Of a stretch of 43,114 bases of DNA, positions 17,441 through 27,100 are shown piece by piece (within the stretch, counting starts at the first letter, position 1; each line of letters begins with the position of its first letter). The translations under genes and the position numbers were made by a program. The DNA is from Desulfovibrio sp. (GTDB taxonomy: Bacteria; Desulfobacterota; Desulfovibrionia; Desulfovibrionales; Desulfovibrionaceae): positions 1 to 43,114 of the forward strand of contig JAISRC010000190.1 in the NCBI GenBank assembly GCA_031273845.1. The letters run 5' to 3'. The notes below the pieces were generated by a model, which saw only the letters and a list, made by a program, of their open reading frames with translations, ran no database searches and had not been told where the DNA came from.

Positions 17441-18475
17441 ATGCATATTCTGATTGCCGACGACCAGCCGACGGCGCGGTTCATCCTGGCCGGACTCCTG
17501 CGCAAATGGGGGCACAGGGTTGTGGAAACCGCAGATGGGGCTGAAGCCCTGGAGCATATCGAGCGGGACAACCATGATATCGACATGCTCATCACCGACT
17601 GGAGCATGCCCAAAATGGACGGTGTGCAACTGGCCCGGCGCGTACGCGCTCTGAGTTCGGTTTCGCAGTATATTTACATCATACTCCTGACCGGCAAGGG
17701 CGAGTTGAACGACAGGATACGGGGATTCACCGTGGGCGAGGTTGACGATTATGTCGTCAAACCTTTTGAGGCGATGGAATTGCGCATGCGCATCCAGGTC
17801 GGCGGGCGGGTAATCCGGGCCGAGCGCACGCAACGGATGTACAACCGAAGCCTGGAAGATGTCGTGCGCCGCCAGACCGAAGAGATCCGTGAGACCCAGC
17901 AGGAAATCATCAGCCGCCTGTTCAGCGCCCTTGAATCGCGGGACCAGGAAACCGGCGAGCATGTGCTGCGCATCGGGGAACTCAGCGCCGGGCTGGGACG
18001 AAGGCTCGGCTGGGGGGCCGACCGCCTGTCCGCCGTTCAGTCGGCTGCGCCTCTGCATGACATCGGCAAGATCGGCGTGCCGGATACCATCCTGCGCAAA
18101 GCCGGACCTCTGACCGCCGAGGAATTCGAGGCGGTCAAGCTCCATACCGGCATAGGCGCGCATATCCTTTCCGGCTCGCATAACCGGAACATTCGTCTTG
18201 CCGAAACAATCGCCCTGCGCCACCATGAGAATTGGGACGGCAGCGGTTACCCGGACGGCCTGTCGGGGACGGAAATTCCTGTTGAAGCCAGGGTGGTGGC
18301 CTTGGTCGACGTGTACGATGCCCTGCTTTCCGACCGTGTTTACAGACCGGGTCTGCCCATGGATGAAGTGTTGCGCATTATCAGGAGCGAACGCGGACGC
18401 AAGTTTGATCCCGATCTCTGCGACATTTTTTTGGACATGGTCGAGGAACTGCCGGGTACGGACATAAAAACGTGA
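17441..18475 (+). CDS. Response regulator with canonical HD-GYP domain
   Basis: MHILIADDQPTAR..., MLITDWSMPKMDGVQ, LHDIGKIGVPDTILRKAGPLT, HHENWDGSGYPDGLSG. Begins about 13 bp after the hybrid kinase. A TTG start at 17432 is possible. Confidence 0.93.
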   Translation: MHILIADDQPTARFILAGLLRKWGHRVVETADGAEALEHIERDNHDIDMLITDWSMPKMDGVQLARRVRALSSVSQYIYIILLTGKGELNDRIRGFTVGEVDDYVVKPFEAMELRMRIQVGGRVIRAERTQRMYNRSLEDVVRRQTEEIRETQQEIISRLFSALESRDQETGEHVLRIGELSAGLGRRLGWGADRLSAVQSAAPLHDIGKIGVPDTILRKAGPLTAEEFEAVKLHTGIGAHILSGSHNRNIRLAETIALRHHENWDGSGYPDGLSGTEIPVEARVVALVDVYDALLSDRVYRPGLPMDEVLRIIRSERGRKFDPDLCDIFLDMVEELPGTDIKT

Positions 18476-18510
18476 TTTTTTGCCGGCTCGCGACGTTTCA
18501 CGGCGATATT

Positions 18511-19377
18511 TCACAACAGGCCCAGACAGCGCATCAACGTCCCCGCGTCCGGGGCCATGATGTCCGGCCCCGCCGCCGCAAGCCCGGCAAAGTCCGACTC
18601 GCCGGTGAGCACCGCGGCCGTATAGGTGCCCGCGCGTTTCCCGGCCTCTACATCCATGACATGATCCCCGACCATAAGCGCCGCCCGGCCGGCACAACCC
18701 GCGTGCGCCAGGGCCCGCTCTATATGCTCCGGGTGCGGCTTGACGTTCCGGACGTGCTTGCGGGTGAGCACGCAGGCGCAGTAGTCGTCCAGGTCCGGAA
18801 AGACGGCATGGAGCGCTTCCGGGCAGTTGCGGGTGATAACGGCCGTGGCCGTTCCCCGTGCGCGCAGGGCGGCCAGTACGGGCCGCGCAAAGGGGAAAAG
18901 CCCGGAACGGCGCGCGGCTGCGACCTCCACCTCTTCCACGGCTGCAAGCGCGGCCTTTTCGGCCTCGGCGGCCGAGGCCGGGGGCAAAGAGGCGAGAATG
19001 CCGGCCATCTGTTCCATAAAGGGCACGGATACGCCTTCGGCATCGGGATCGGCGGGAACAAAACGCGCGAGCGCCTCAAGACCCTTGCGGCGGAACTCGT
19101 CATAGACCGGAATCGTATCCGAAAGGGTGTTGTCGAAATCAAAAAAAACGGCCCGAAGCGACCCGACAGGGACGGGACGGAGCAGGGAAATCCATTCCCG
19201 GAATATTCCGGACCGGGTTGAAGCAGGCGGCGCATGTTTCGTGGGAAACAGTTCCGGCTTCGCGGGCGACGGCTCAAGGTGCACGGGGAAGGGTTCCGGC
19301 TTTGCGGACGGCGGCGCATGTTGCACGGGCAACAATTCCGGTTTCTCGGCCGGCAGCCTGAGGTCTTTCCCCGTCAT
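18511..19377 (-). CDS. HAD-family hydrolase with Pro-rich repeat N-terminus
   Basis: LRAVFFDFDNTLSDTIPVYDEF..., TAVITRNCPEALH..., KPHPEHIERALA..., ALMVGDHVMDVEAGKRAGTYTAAVLTG. Start ATG 19377 overlaps the upstream gene's TGA. Confidence 0.88.
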   Translation of the reverse strand: MTGKDLRLPAEKPELLPVQHAPPSAKPEPFPVHLEPSPAKPELFPTKHAPPASTRSGIFREWISLLRPVPVGSLRAVFFDFDNTLSDTIPVYDEFRRKGLEALARFVPADPDAEGVSVPFMEQMAGILASLPPASAAEAEKAALAAVEEVEVAAARRSGLFPFARPVLAALRARGTATAVITRNCPEALHAVFPDLDDYCACVLTRKHVRNVKPHPEHIERALAHAGCAGRAALMVGDHVMDVEAGKRAGTYTAAVLTGESDFAGLAAAGPDIMAPDAGTLMRCLGLL

Positions 19378-19799
19378 CCTTTTTCCGCGTCGAAGGTGTA
19401 TGCGTTGCCGACCATATCGGCTACGGGGTTGCCCAGGTCGTCGCGGACGGTCACGCGGTATACCGAGACTTTTCTGCCTCTGGAAAGCAGGGCGGACCGT
19501 GCGGTCAGGCGTTTGCCCCTGGCCGTGCCCAGATAGGATATGGAGCAGGACTGCCCTACGGTCATGCCGACTTTGCCGCCGCAGACGCGGGCAAGATTGG
19601 AATGTACGCCGAACGCCATGTCGGTCAGGGTGAATATTGCCCCTCCCTGCACTATGCCTCCGGCGTTCAGGTGCCGTTCTGTGATATCCATGCCGCATTC
19701 CACGCAGTCTTCGCTCACGGAGTCCACGGTGATGCCCGCGTCGGCCGCGAAAAGGTCGCGGGAGAAAATTTCCCGTATCGCCTGCAAATTAATATTCAT
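19374..19799 (-). CDS. PaaI-type hotdog thioesterase
   Basis: MNINLQAIREIFSRDLFAADAGITVDSVSEDCVECGMDITERHLNAGGIVQGGAIFTLTDMAFGVHSNLA... Confidence 0.88.
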   Translation of the reverse strand: MNINLQAIREIFSRDLFAADAGITVDSVSEDCVECGMDITERHLNAGGIVQGGAIFTLTDMAFGVHSNLARVCGGKVGMTVGQSCSISYLGTARGKRLTARSALLSRGRKVSVYRVTVRDDLGNPVADMVGNAYTFDAEKG

Positions 19800-20119
19800 T
19801 GTAAAATTCCTCCGTGCCGGGGGGCGACGACAGCTGCGGATTCCCTCGGGGAAATCCGGCAGCCGCATCCGGCCGGCGGGATTACCTACTCCCAATCCGC
19901 CGGCGGTGCAAGAGCCGGCCGGCGCGGCAAAGCCGGACGAGATCCCCGGCGGGAAAGAAAGGCTCGACAGAAAGAAAAGTTCGCGCTGGACGAAAGACGC
20001 AAAAAAGCGTAGAATACCGCGCAAGGTTCATACCCGGTAATGAATCAGGAACAGCCGGAACGGCGAGAGATGAAAACGGCGCGCCGGTTGCGATCAACCA
20101 CACTCAGGAGAATAAAACA

Positions 20120-20527
20120 ATGTCGTATGTATGGGACAGCAGCCTGGAAACAGGCAATGCGCAGATCGACAACCAACACAAACAACTGGTCGCCGCGCTG
20201 AACAACCTGCTGGATGCCTGCCGTAGCGGGAAAGGCACGGACGAAGTCGCAAATACCATGGAATTTCTCGCCGGCTACACCATAAAACATTTCGCGGACG
20301 AGGAAAAAATCCAAAAAACACACAACTATCCGGATTACCTGAACCACCGCAGGATACACGAGGATTTCAAACTCGTCGTTGCCGACATGGCCAAGCGCCT
20401 GAACAGGGAAGGACCGACCGAGGAACTGCTGGCGGATGTTTACGCCAATGTGGGTGACTGGCTGGTAAACCATATCAAGGGCGACGATTTCAAGCTGGCC
20501 GTGTACGTGCGTTCCCAGGCCGTATGA
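20120..20527 (+). CDS. Bacteriohemerythrin
   Basis: MSYVWDSSLETGNAQIDNQHKQLVAALNNLLDA...TIKHFADEEKIQKTHNYPDYLNHRRIHEDF...GDWLVNHIKGDD. Confidence 0.95.
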   Translation: MSYVWDSSLETGNAQIDNQHKQLVAALNNLLDACRSGKGTDEVANTMEFLAGYTIKHFADEEKIQKTHNYPDYLNHRRIHEDFKLVVADMAKRLNREGPTEELLADVYANVGDWLVNHIKGDDFKLAVYVRSQAV

Positions 20528-20586
20528 AAAGACCTTGACGGCAGGAGCGGAGCTCTGCCCTTTTCTCAGAGCGGGGGAGAAAACGC

Positions 20587-21159
20587 GTGGAATATCTGCT
20601 GCCGGGACTTCTGCTGACGCTCATGGGGGCGGTGTTGCTGCTCAATCTGCTGACCCTGCCCGCCAACTGGATCATGGTCTTTCTGGTTTTTGTCTGGCGT
20701 GTCGCCGTCCCGCAGCCGGGTGCCATGGATATGGTGTATTTCGTCAGCCTGATCGGGCTGGCTCTGGTCGGGGAAGTGGTGGAGTTTTTCGCCCAGGCCT
20801 GGGGTACGAAAAAGTACGGGTCGAGTAACACGGGGCTGATCGGGGGTATCATCGGCGCCATTGCCGGAGCAGTTGTGTGCGCTCCTTTTTTCCTTGGTCT
20901 GGGCGCCCTGGGCGGCGCTCTGGGCGGCGCGTGGTGCGGCTGTTTTCTTTTTGAAATCATACGCGGCAGAACTCCGGGCGAGGCGGGGAAGGCGGCCAAA
21001 GGCGCTCTGGTGGGGCGTTTTTTCGGCATCTTCATCAAGTGCGGCATCGGTGCGGCCATGCTCGTTCTGACTTACCACGCCGTCTGGCCGGGTCCGGCCG
21101 CCCTGCCGGCGGAACCTCCGCCGGCGATCCCGCCTCTTCCGCCGGGAACATCGACCTGA
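20587..21159 (+). CDS. DUF456-type membrane protein
   Basis: GTG start. Hydrophobic, with Gly-rich repeats GGIIGAIAGAVVCAPFFLGLGALGGALGGAWCGCFLFE. Confidence 0.8.
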   Translation: MEYLLPGLLLTLMGAVLLLNLLTLPANWIMVFLVFVWRVAVPQPGAMDMVYFVSLIGLALVGEVVEFFAQAWGTKKYGSSNTGLIGGIIGAIAGAVVCAPFFLGLGALGGALGGAWCGCFLFEIIRGRTPGEAGKAAKGALVGRFFGIFIKCGIGAAMLVLTYHAVWPGPAALPAEPPPAIPPLPPGTST

Positions 21160-21241
21160 ACGCAAAGGATACCCCCGCACAAAAGCTGATTCCGCTTTCG
21201 GAAAAAGCAGAATATCATAGGCACAGCAAAGGAACAGCCCC

Positions 21242-23962
21242 ATGCCTGAGCGCCTGCGCCCCGAATGCGTGATCACCGGCCACGTCAACGCCGACTATGA
21301 CGCCCTGGCCTCCATGGTCGCGGCCTGCAAACTGTATCCGGGGGCCGTGCCGATAGTGCCGCCGATGATGGAGCGCCGCGCCCATCCCTTTTCCGACAAC
21401 ATCACGGACATGTTCAACATGCGCAGGGCCGGAACCTGCGACCTTTCAGCAGTCCGGCTGCTGGTGCTTACGGATACGCGGCAGTTGCCGCGCCTTGAGC
21501 ACATCGCCTCCGTCTTCGCCGGTACTCGGCCGGAAATCCACGTCTACGACCATCACCCGGACTCGGAACACGACGTCCGGGCCGACTTCAGCATGATCAG
21601 GCCGTGGGGCGCGACCACATCCATCCTTACCCTGCTCATAAAGGAGCGAGGCGCGGAACTCAGCCCCGATGAAGCCACCATGCTCGGCCTGGGCATTTTT
21701 GAGGATACCGGGTCCTTTACTTTCACCTCGACCACCGAACACGATTTTACGGCCGGGGCCTTCCTGCGCGGCCGGGGCATGGACCTGCGGACCATCGCGG
21801 AACTGACCGGCGGGGACATGACCCGCGAACATATCCAGATGCTCGGGACCATGATCGCCGATGCTGCGGTGCATACCATACGCGGCATACCGGTGACCGT
21901 TACGGAGATCGCCCCGGAAAAATTTCCGGACGACCTCGGCTCTCAGGTGCAGAAATTCATGGAAATTGAAGGGTTGAAAGTCGTTTTTGTCTTGGCCTCC
22001 ATGGGCGGCAGGATATACCTGATAGCGCGCAGCAGGCTGCCGGAAGTGAACGTAGGCATGATCTGCGCGTCTTTCGGCGGGGGCGGGCACGCTTTCGCGG
22101 CTTCGGCCGTTGTGAAGGACCGCACCCCGGCCGAACTGCGCGCTGCCCTTCTGGCCCTGCTGACCGCTGTCATCACCCCGCAGACGTCCGTCGGCCGGTA
22201 CATGACCTCCCCCGCCGTCACGATCAGCTCCGGCGCGAGCATAGGCCAGGCTGAGGAAATTATGAGCCGCTACGGGCTGAAAGCCGTGCCCGTGCTGCCG
22301 GGGGACGAGGGCGGGGGCATCGGGCTGATTGAGCAACAGACGGCGTCCAGGGCGTGCGCACACAAACTCGGCGACCAGCGTGTCACGGAATACATGCAGC
22401 GTAACATAGCTGTCCTGACTCCGGATTCCGGCCTGTACGATGCCGTGAACATCATCCTGAAGCAGCGCCAGCGCCTGGTGCCCGTGCTGCAAGACGGTGA
22501 AACGGTCGGAGTGCTGACGCGCACGGATGTCATACGCCTGCTCATGGACGACAGCCTGCGTATTCCGGAAGGCGCTCCCCTGACGCGCGAACACCGCGAA
22601 ATCACCGTCCTGCGGATGATGGAAGAACGTCTGCCCGAGGAAAGCATCGCCCTGTTGCGCCGGGCAGGCCGGCTGGGGGACGAACTGGGTATGTCCGTAT
22701 TCGCCGTCGGCGGTTTCGTGCGCGACCTGCTGCTGGGGAACGCCAACCTGGACGTGGATCTGAGCGTGGAAGGCGACGGCATAGATTTCGCGGAAAAGCT
22801 GGCCGCCCAGCTGGGCGGCAAAGCGCGGCCGCACCGGGAATTCAGGACGGCTCTGGTTTGCTACAGGGACGCGCGCGGCGCGGCGCAGCGGCTGGACGTG
22901 GCTACGGCCCGCCTGGAATACTATGAGTATCCCGGTGCCCTGCCGACAGTGGAGCTGTCTTCCATAAAAATGGACCTCTACCGGCGGGACTTCACCATCA
23001 ACGCCCTTGCCGTGCAACTCAACGCCGCCCGCTTCGGCACGCTCATAGACCCCTTCGGCGCGCGGCGGGACATGAAGGAACGCACCATAGCCGTGCTGCA
23101 TTCTCTGAGCTTTATCGAAGACCCCACGCGCATACTGCGGGCCGTGCGCTTTGAAAAGCGCTTCAATTTCCGAATCGGCACCCAGACCGAGCGCCTGATC
23201 AAAAACGCCCTGTCCCTGGGCATGCCCGGCAAACTGTCCGGCACCCGGCTTTTCCACGAACTACGGAACGTCTTTGAAGAAAAGGCCGCCCCGGCCTGCC
23301 TGCGGCGTCTGGACAACTGGGGGCTTCCGGCCTCAATCCACCCCCTGCTTCGGCTCAACCCGCAAAAGGAGCTGTTGCTGGACACCGTTGAGGAGCTTCT
23401 GAACTGGCATCGTCATCTGTACAAGGACTATGCGCCGGCGGCGTGGCGGACCTACCTGCTCGCCCTCTGCCGCGGAGCCGGGCGCGGCGAAGTGGAGGAA
23501 CTTTTGAACCGTCTGGCTTTCCCCGAGAAACAGAAAGCGGACTTCACCCGATTGCGCGCACAGCTCCGCTGCGTCTCGGGCAAACTCACGGCCCTGCGCC
23601 GGGACGGCGAACCGACCCCCGGCGCGCTGTACAGGATTCTCAGCCCCGCGCCTGTGGAAGGGCTGCTCTACCTGATGGCCGGGTATGGGCAAAAAAACAG
23701 CATCGGCAGGGATATTTCCTTTTATCTCAATAACCTGGCGGGAGCAAAGACCGATATCAGCGGCCGGGATATGCTGGCCATGGGTGAAAAGCCGGGGCCG
23801 CTCATCGGTGAGACGTTGCGGCATGTGCTGGCCGCCAAACTGGACGGCCGCGTCGCAAGCAGGGAAGACCAACTGCGTCTGGCTTGGGAATACCTGAATT
23901 CCAGGCGCGAAGGCGGGGGTACGGCGCTGAATTTGGAAGAAGTGCTGCGGGGCAGGACCTGA
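21242..23962 (+). CDS. DHH-phosphoesterase / CBS / tRNA nucleotidyltransferase (poly(A) polymerase-like) fusion
   Basis: GHVNADYDALASMVAACKLYPGA..., VYDHHPDSEHD, CBS-like pair, FAVGGFVRDLLLGNANLDVDLSVEGDGIDFAEKLA, RRDFTINALAVQL, FIEDPTRILRAVRF. Confidence 0.93.
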   Translation: MPERLRPECVITGHVNADYDALASMVAACKLYPGAVPIVPPMMERRAHPFSDNITDMFNMRRAGTCDLSAVRLLVLTDTRQLPRLEHIASVFAGTRPEIHVYDHHPDSEHDVRADFSMIRPWGATTSILTLLIKERGAELSPDEATMLGLGIFEDTGSFTFTSTTEHDFTAGAFLRGRGMDLRTIAELTGGDMTREHIQMLGTMIADAAVHTIRGIPVTVTEIAPEKFPDDLGSQVQKFMEIEGLKVVFVLASMGGRIYLIARSRLPEVNVGMICASFGGGGHAFAASAVVKDRTPAELRAALLALLTAVITPQTSVGRYMTSPAVTISSGASIGQAEEIMSRYGLKAVPVLPGDEGGGIGLIEQQTASRACAHKLGDQRVTEYMQRNIAVLTPDSGLYDAVNIILKQRQRLVPVLQDGETVGVLTRTDVIRLLMDDSLRIPEGAPLTREHREITVLRMMEERLPEESIALLRRAGRLGDELGMSVFAVGGFVRDLLLGNANLDVDLSVEGDGIDFAEKLAAQLGGKARPHREFRTALVCYRDARGAAQRLDVATARLEYYEYPGALPTVELSSIKMDLYRRDFTINALAVQLNAARFGTLIDPFGARRDMKERTIAVLHSLSFIEDPTRILRAVRFEKRFNFRIGTQTERLIKNALSLGMPGKLSGTRLFHELRNVFEEKAAPACLRRLDNWGLPASIHPLLRLNPQKELLLDTVEELLNWHRHLYKDYAPAAWRTYLLALCRGAGRGEVEELLNRLAFPEKQKADFTRLRAQLRCVSGKLTALRRDGEPTPGALYRILSPAPVEGLLYLMAGYGQKNSIGRDISFYLNNLAGAKTDISGRDMLAMGEKPGPLIGETLRHVLAAKLDGRVASREDQLRLAWEYLNSRREGGGTALNLEEVLRGRT

Positions 23963-24139
23963 TCCACATTCCGGGGCAATGTGATTTGGAATACTCCCGC
24001 CTGCGCATACTGTCGACGGTTGTGCAATTACTTGGCTATGGTCTGATTTGCTTGCGCTGTCATTATCTTCCGAAAAATCGTCGGGCGAACGCAATAAGAT
24101 GGATGTATGAAACTCAGCGATTCCTCTGCTTTCCTTCGA

Positions 24140-27100
24140 CTACCACTTTTTCTTGCGCTGAGCCGCCAGAGCCGACGCCTGCTCGTAAAAATCGGCAAAA
24201 CCGGCCTGATGCAGGGCGTCCAGGACAAGTTCGCTCCAGTCCCATGCGGCATAGATCACCGGCTTGTGAAAGGTACGGCGGAAATTTTCCAGTTCGCCCC
24301 GGTAGAATTTTTCCTTGGGCGTATCCATGCTTTCCCGCAGATGTTCCTGCAGACGGGAAAGCTCGCCTTCGTACCATTCTTTGATGTCTTCCGCCTGATT
24401 GTATTTTTTGAGGATGTGCCCGTACCCTTTTTCGGTCATGACGGCGCACAGGGCATCGTAATGCCTTGCCTGGAGCCATTTTCCGAGTTCTGAGGTCGGA
24501 ATGTTCTCGGCTTCCACCTCAGCCATGTCCAGTTTTGTCCGGTAATAGGTATCAGGCACCACGGAGGCGGACACGATGCCGGCAATGGCCACCAGCCCGC
24601 GCAGAATGCGGCTGTTGGAAACGCCCTGACCGCAGAACCCTATCTTTTTGCCGTATTTCTGACCGGAAAATATGGTTACCAGTATGGCCCAGACGACAGC
24701 CGGGTCCTCTTCGTCATAGATGTGGGCAAGCCGGGCGTTGTCGCGGTCGGTAGCCAGAATCATCTGGGTCATATCATTGGAGCCGATGGAAAACCCGTCG
24801 AATTCCTCCAGAAATTGCTTGGCGATGACGGCATTGCTCGGAATTTCGGACATCAGGACGATTTTCAGCCCGTCCTGCCCGCTCTTCATCCTGTGCACCT
24901 GCTCCAGATAGCGCCGCATGCTCCTGGCCTGCTCAATGGTGCGCACAAAGGGCAGCATAATCTGCAAATTGTTTCCGCCGTATACGCCGCGCGCCATTTT
25001 GAAGGCTTCGAGCTCCCAGTCGTGCAGGTTGCGCGACACGCCCCGCCAGCCGAGCATGGGGTTGGCTTCCTCCTGCTCGAAGAGCAGGCCCCCTACCAGA
25101 TTTCTGTATTCGTTGGATTTGAAATCGGTGGTGCGGTATATAATGTCTCTGCCGTAAAAGGCCATGGCGAACAGGGCCAGCCCCTGGGCAAGGGTCTGCA
25201 CATAGTGTTCGCGCCCCGAACGATAGCCGTGCACGCGTATGATCTCGCCGATGATCGACGGTATATGCCGCACTTCTTCGATTTGGGTGATCATGCCGGT
25301 ACGGTGACCGACATCCTCCCGGACGGTGCGTATTTCGTCCAGCACCTCCCGTACATAGGGATCGACGGCGGCGATCTCCGCCATGCGGGAAACCTGGGAA
25401 GCTATCTCTCCACGGCGCCGGACCGTTTCCGGGTCGTTGCCGGAAAGCAGGGCCAGTTCATCGTCGAAGCCCATGGCAAGGCGGATATGTCTTTCAATAT
25501 CCGCGGTACTTTTGAGAATATCCAGGCGGCGCGAAGCGGCGTCGAGGTATTCGTCGAGTTTGCGTTCCAGTTCCCGGCTCCGCCGGCGCAGGGCAAGCAC
25601 CTCTTCCTCGTTGCCGCTGCCTTCACGTTCGGCCAGGCTTTCGATTTCCCCGGCCAGCCCCGTGATTTTACCGATATAATCGCGCATCCGGATATTGACG
25701 AAGACCATGCCGGCATTGAGTTGCCGGCGCAGAATCTTGGTCAAATTCTCGTCCAGCACTTTGAGATGCCGCTGGATGATGCCGTCCAGTTCGCCGCTGT
25801 CATAGGCGTCAAGCGCCAGGGGATGCACGCCGATGTTTCCGAGCATGAATTCGGCGCGCAACAGCCCTACTTCAAAATCCTCAATCCTGCGCAGGCGGGA
25901 GAGGAACATGGCCTGACCCACGTCGGCGAGGATCAGGCCGACCTTGGTTTCGGTGGCGGGCAGTTCGGAAAGGTCCATTTCACCGCCGACCATGCTCAGG
26001 GGCAGCAGACCGCGGTAAACAGCGCCGCGTGTCCCGTCCACGGTGACTTCCATACCGTCCAGGGCGCGCAGGGCTTCGATGCGCTGGATGCCTATGACTG
26101 CCGGTATGCCCAGTTCACGCGAGGTGATGGCCGCGTGGGATGTGTCGCCGCCGACATCGGCGAGAATGGCCGAAGCGGCGCGCATTCCGGGCACCATGTC
26201 CGGGTCCGTCCGCTCGGCCGCGAGGATGTCGCCTTTGCCGATCTTGTTGAGTTCCAAGGCGGAGCGCAAAAATTTGACCGTCCCCTGCCCCGCTCCGCGC
26301 GACGCTCCGTTGCCTTCGAGCAGAATTTCGGCCGCTGCAGCCGCATTTGGATCTACTTCCTTGCGGCGCATGAAAATAATGTCCGGATGCAGCTCGAATT
26401 CCTCATTCCAGCGAGTTTCCGGACGAGCCTGCACGAACCAGAGCCGGTCATCGGAATCTATGCAGAATTCCGAGTCCATAATGATCCCGCCGTAAGCCCG
26501 GCTGATCGCGCGCACTCCCTTGGCCACGTTCTCGGCGTGAGCCATGGACAAGGCCCAGCGTCCGACTTCAAAGTCCGGCACGGCAATCTTTTTTGTGCCG
26601 CCGCTTTCGTCGTAAACAATCTTTATGTTCTTGCAGCCCATCTGGCGGATCACGACTTCATGTCCGTCGTCGCGGGTAAAAACAAAATACTTGTCGGGGG
26701 TGACCATGCCGCCGACCACGGCTTCGCCCAGACCGTAGCTTGCGTCAATGGACACCAGATCGTTGCGGTCCGTTCCCCGGCAGCCCGTGGCCGTATCGCC
26801 TGCAAAAGCCGTACCGGAGATGACCGGGTTGATCATGCGCATGATGCATACGGACAGGGAGGTATTTTCTATGGCCCATTCTTTCTTGGCTTCTTCGGCG
26901 ATGCTTTCGTCCCCGCTTTCTTCCGCCCGGGCGACGGCATCAAGCACCGCCTCCCGCCTGTAGGTCATGGAGCGTAAATTATAGGCCGAGGCGCAATCCC
27001 AATGGTAGGCGCGGATAACCTGTTCGGTTCCGCGCACATTGAGATAGGTGTCCTGCAGACCGGCAAAGGCTTTTTTTCTTGAATCCTCGCCCGCGGCCGA

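Noticed and set aside
20077-20091. CGGCGC-GCCGG-TTGC upstream of bacteriohemerythrin as a sigma-54 promoter
   Set aside because: Correct spacing and TTGC, but two mismatches in the -24 box including the first T. Too weak without experimental support.
21446-23257. 603-aa minus-strand ORF opposite the DHH/tRNA nucleotidyltransferase fusion
   Set aside because: Same reason: shadow ORF of a strongly supported gene.
24722-26977. 751-aa plus-strand ORF opposite the PEP-synthase-like gene
   Set aside because: Antisense to a gene with clear family motifs. Low-complexity composition typical of reverse frames in GC-rich DNA and no recognisable motif.
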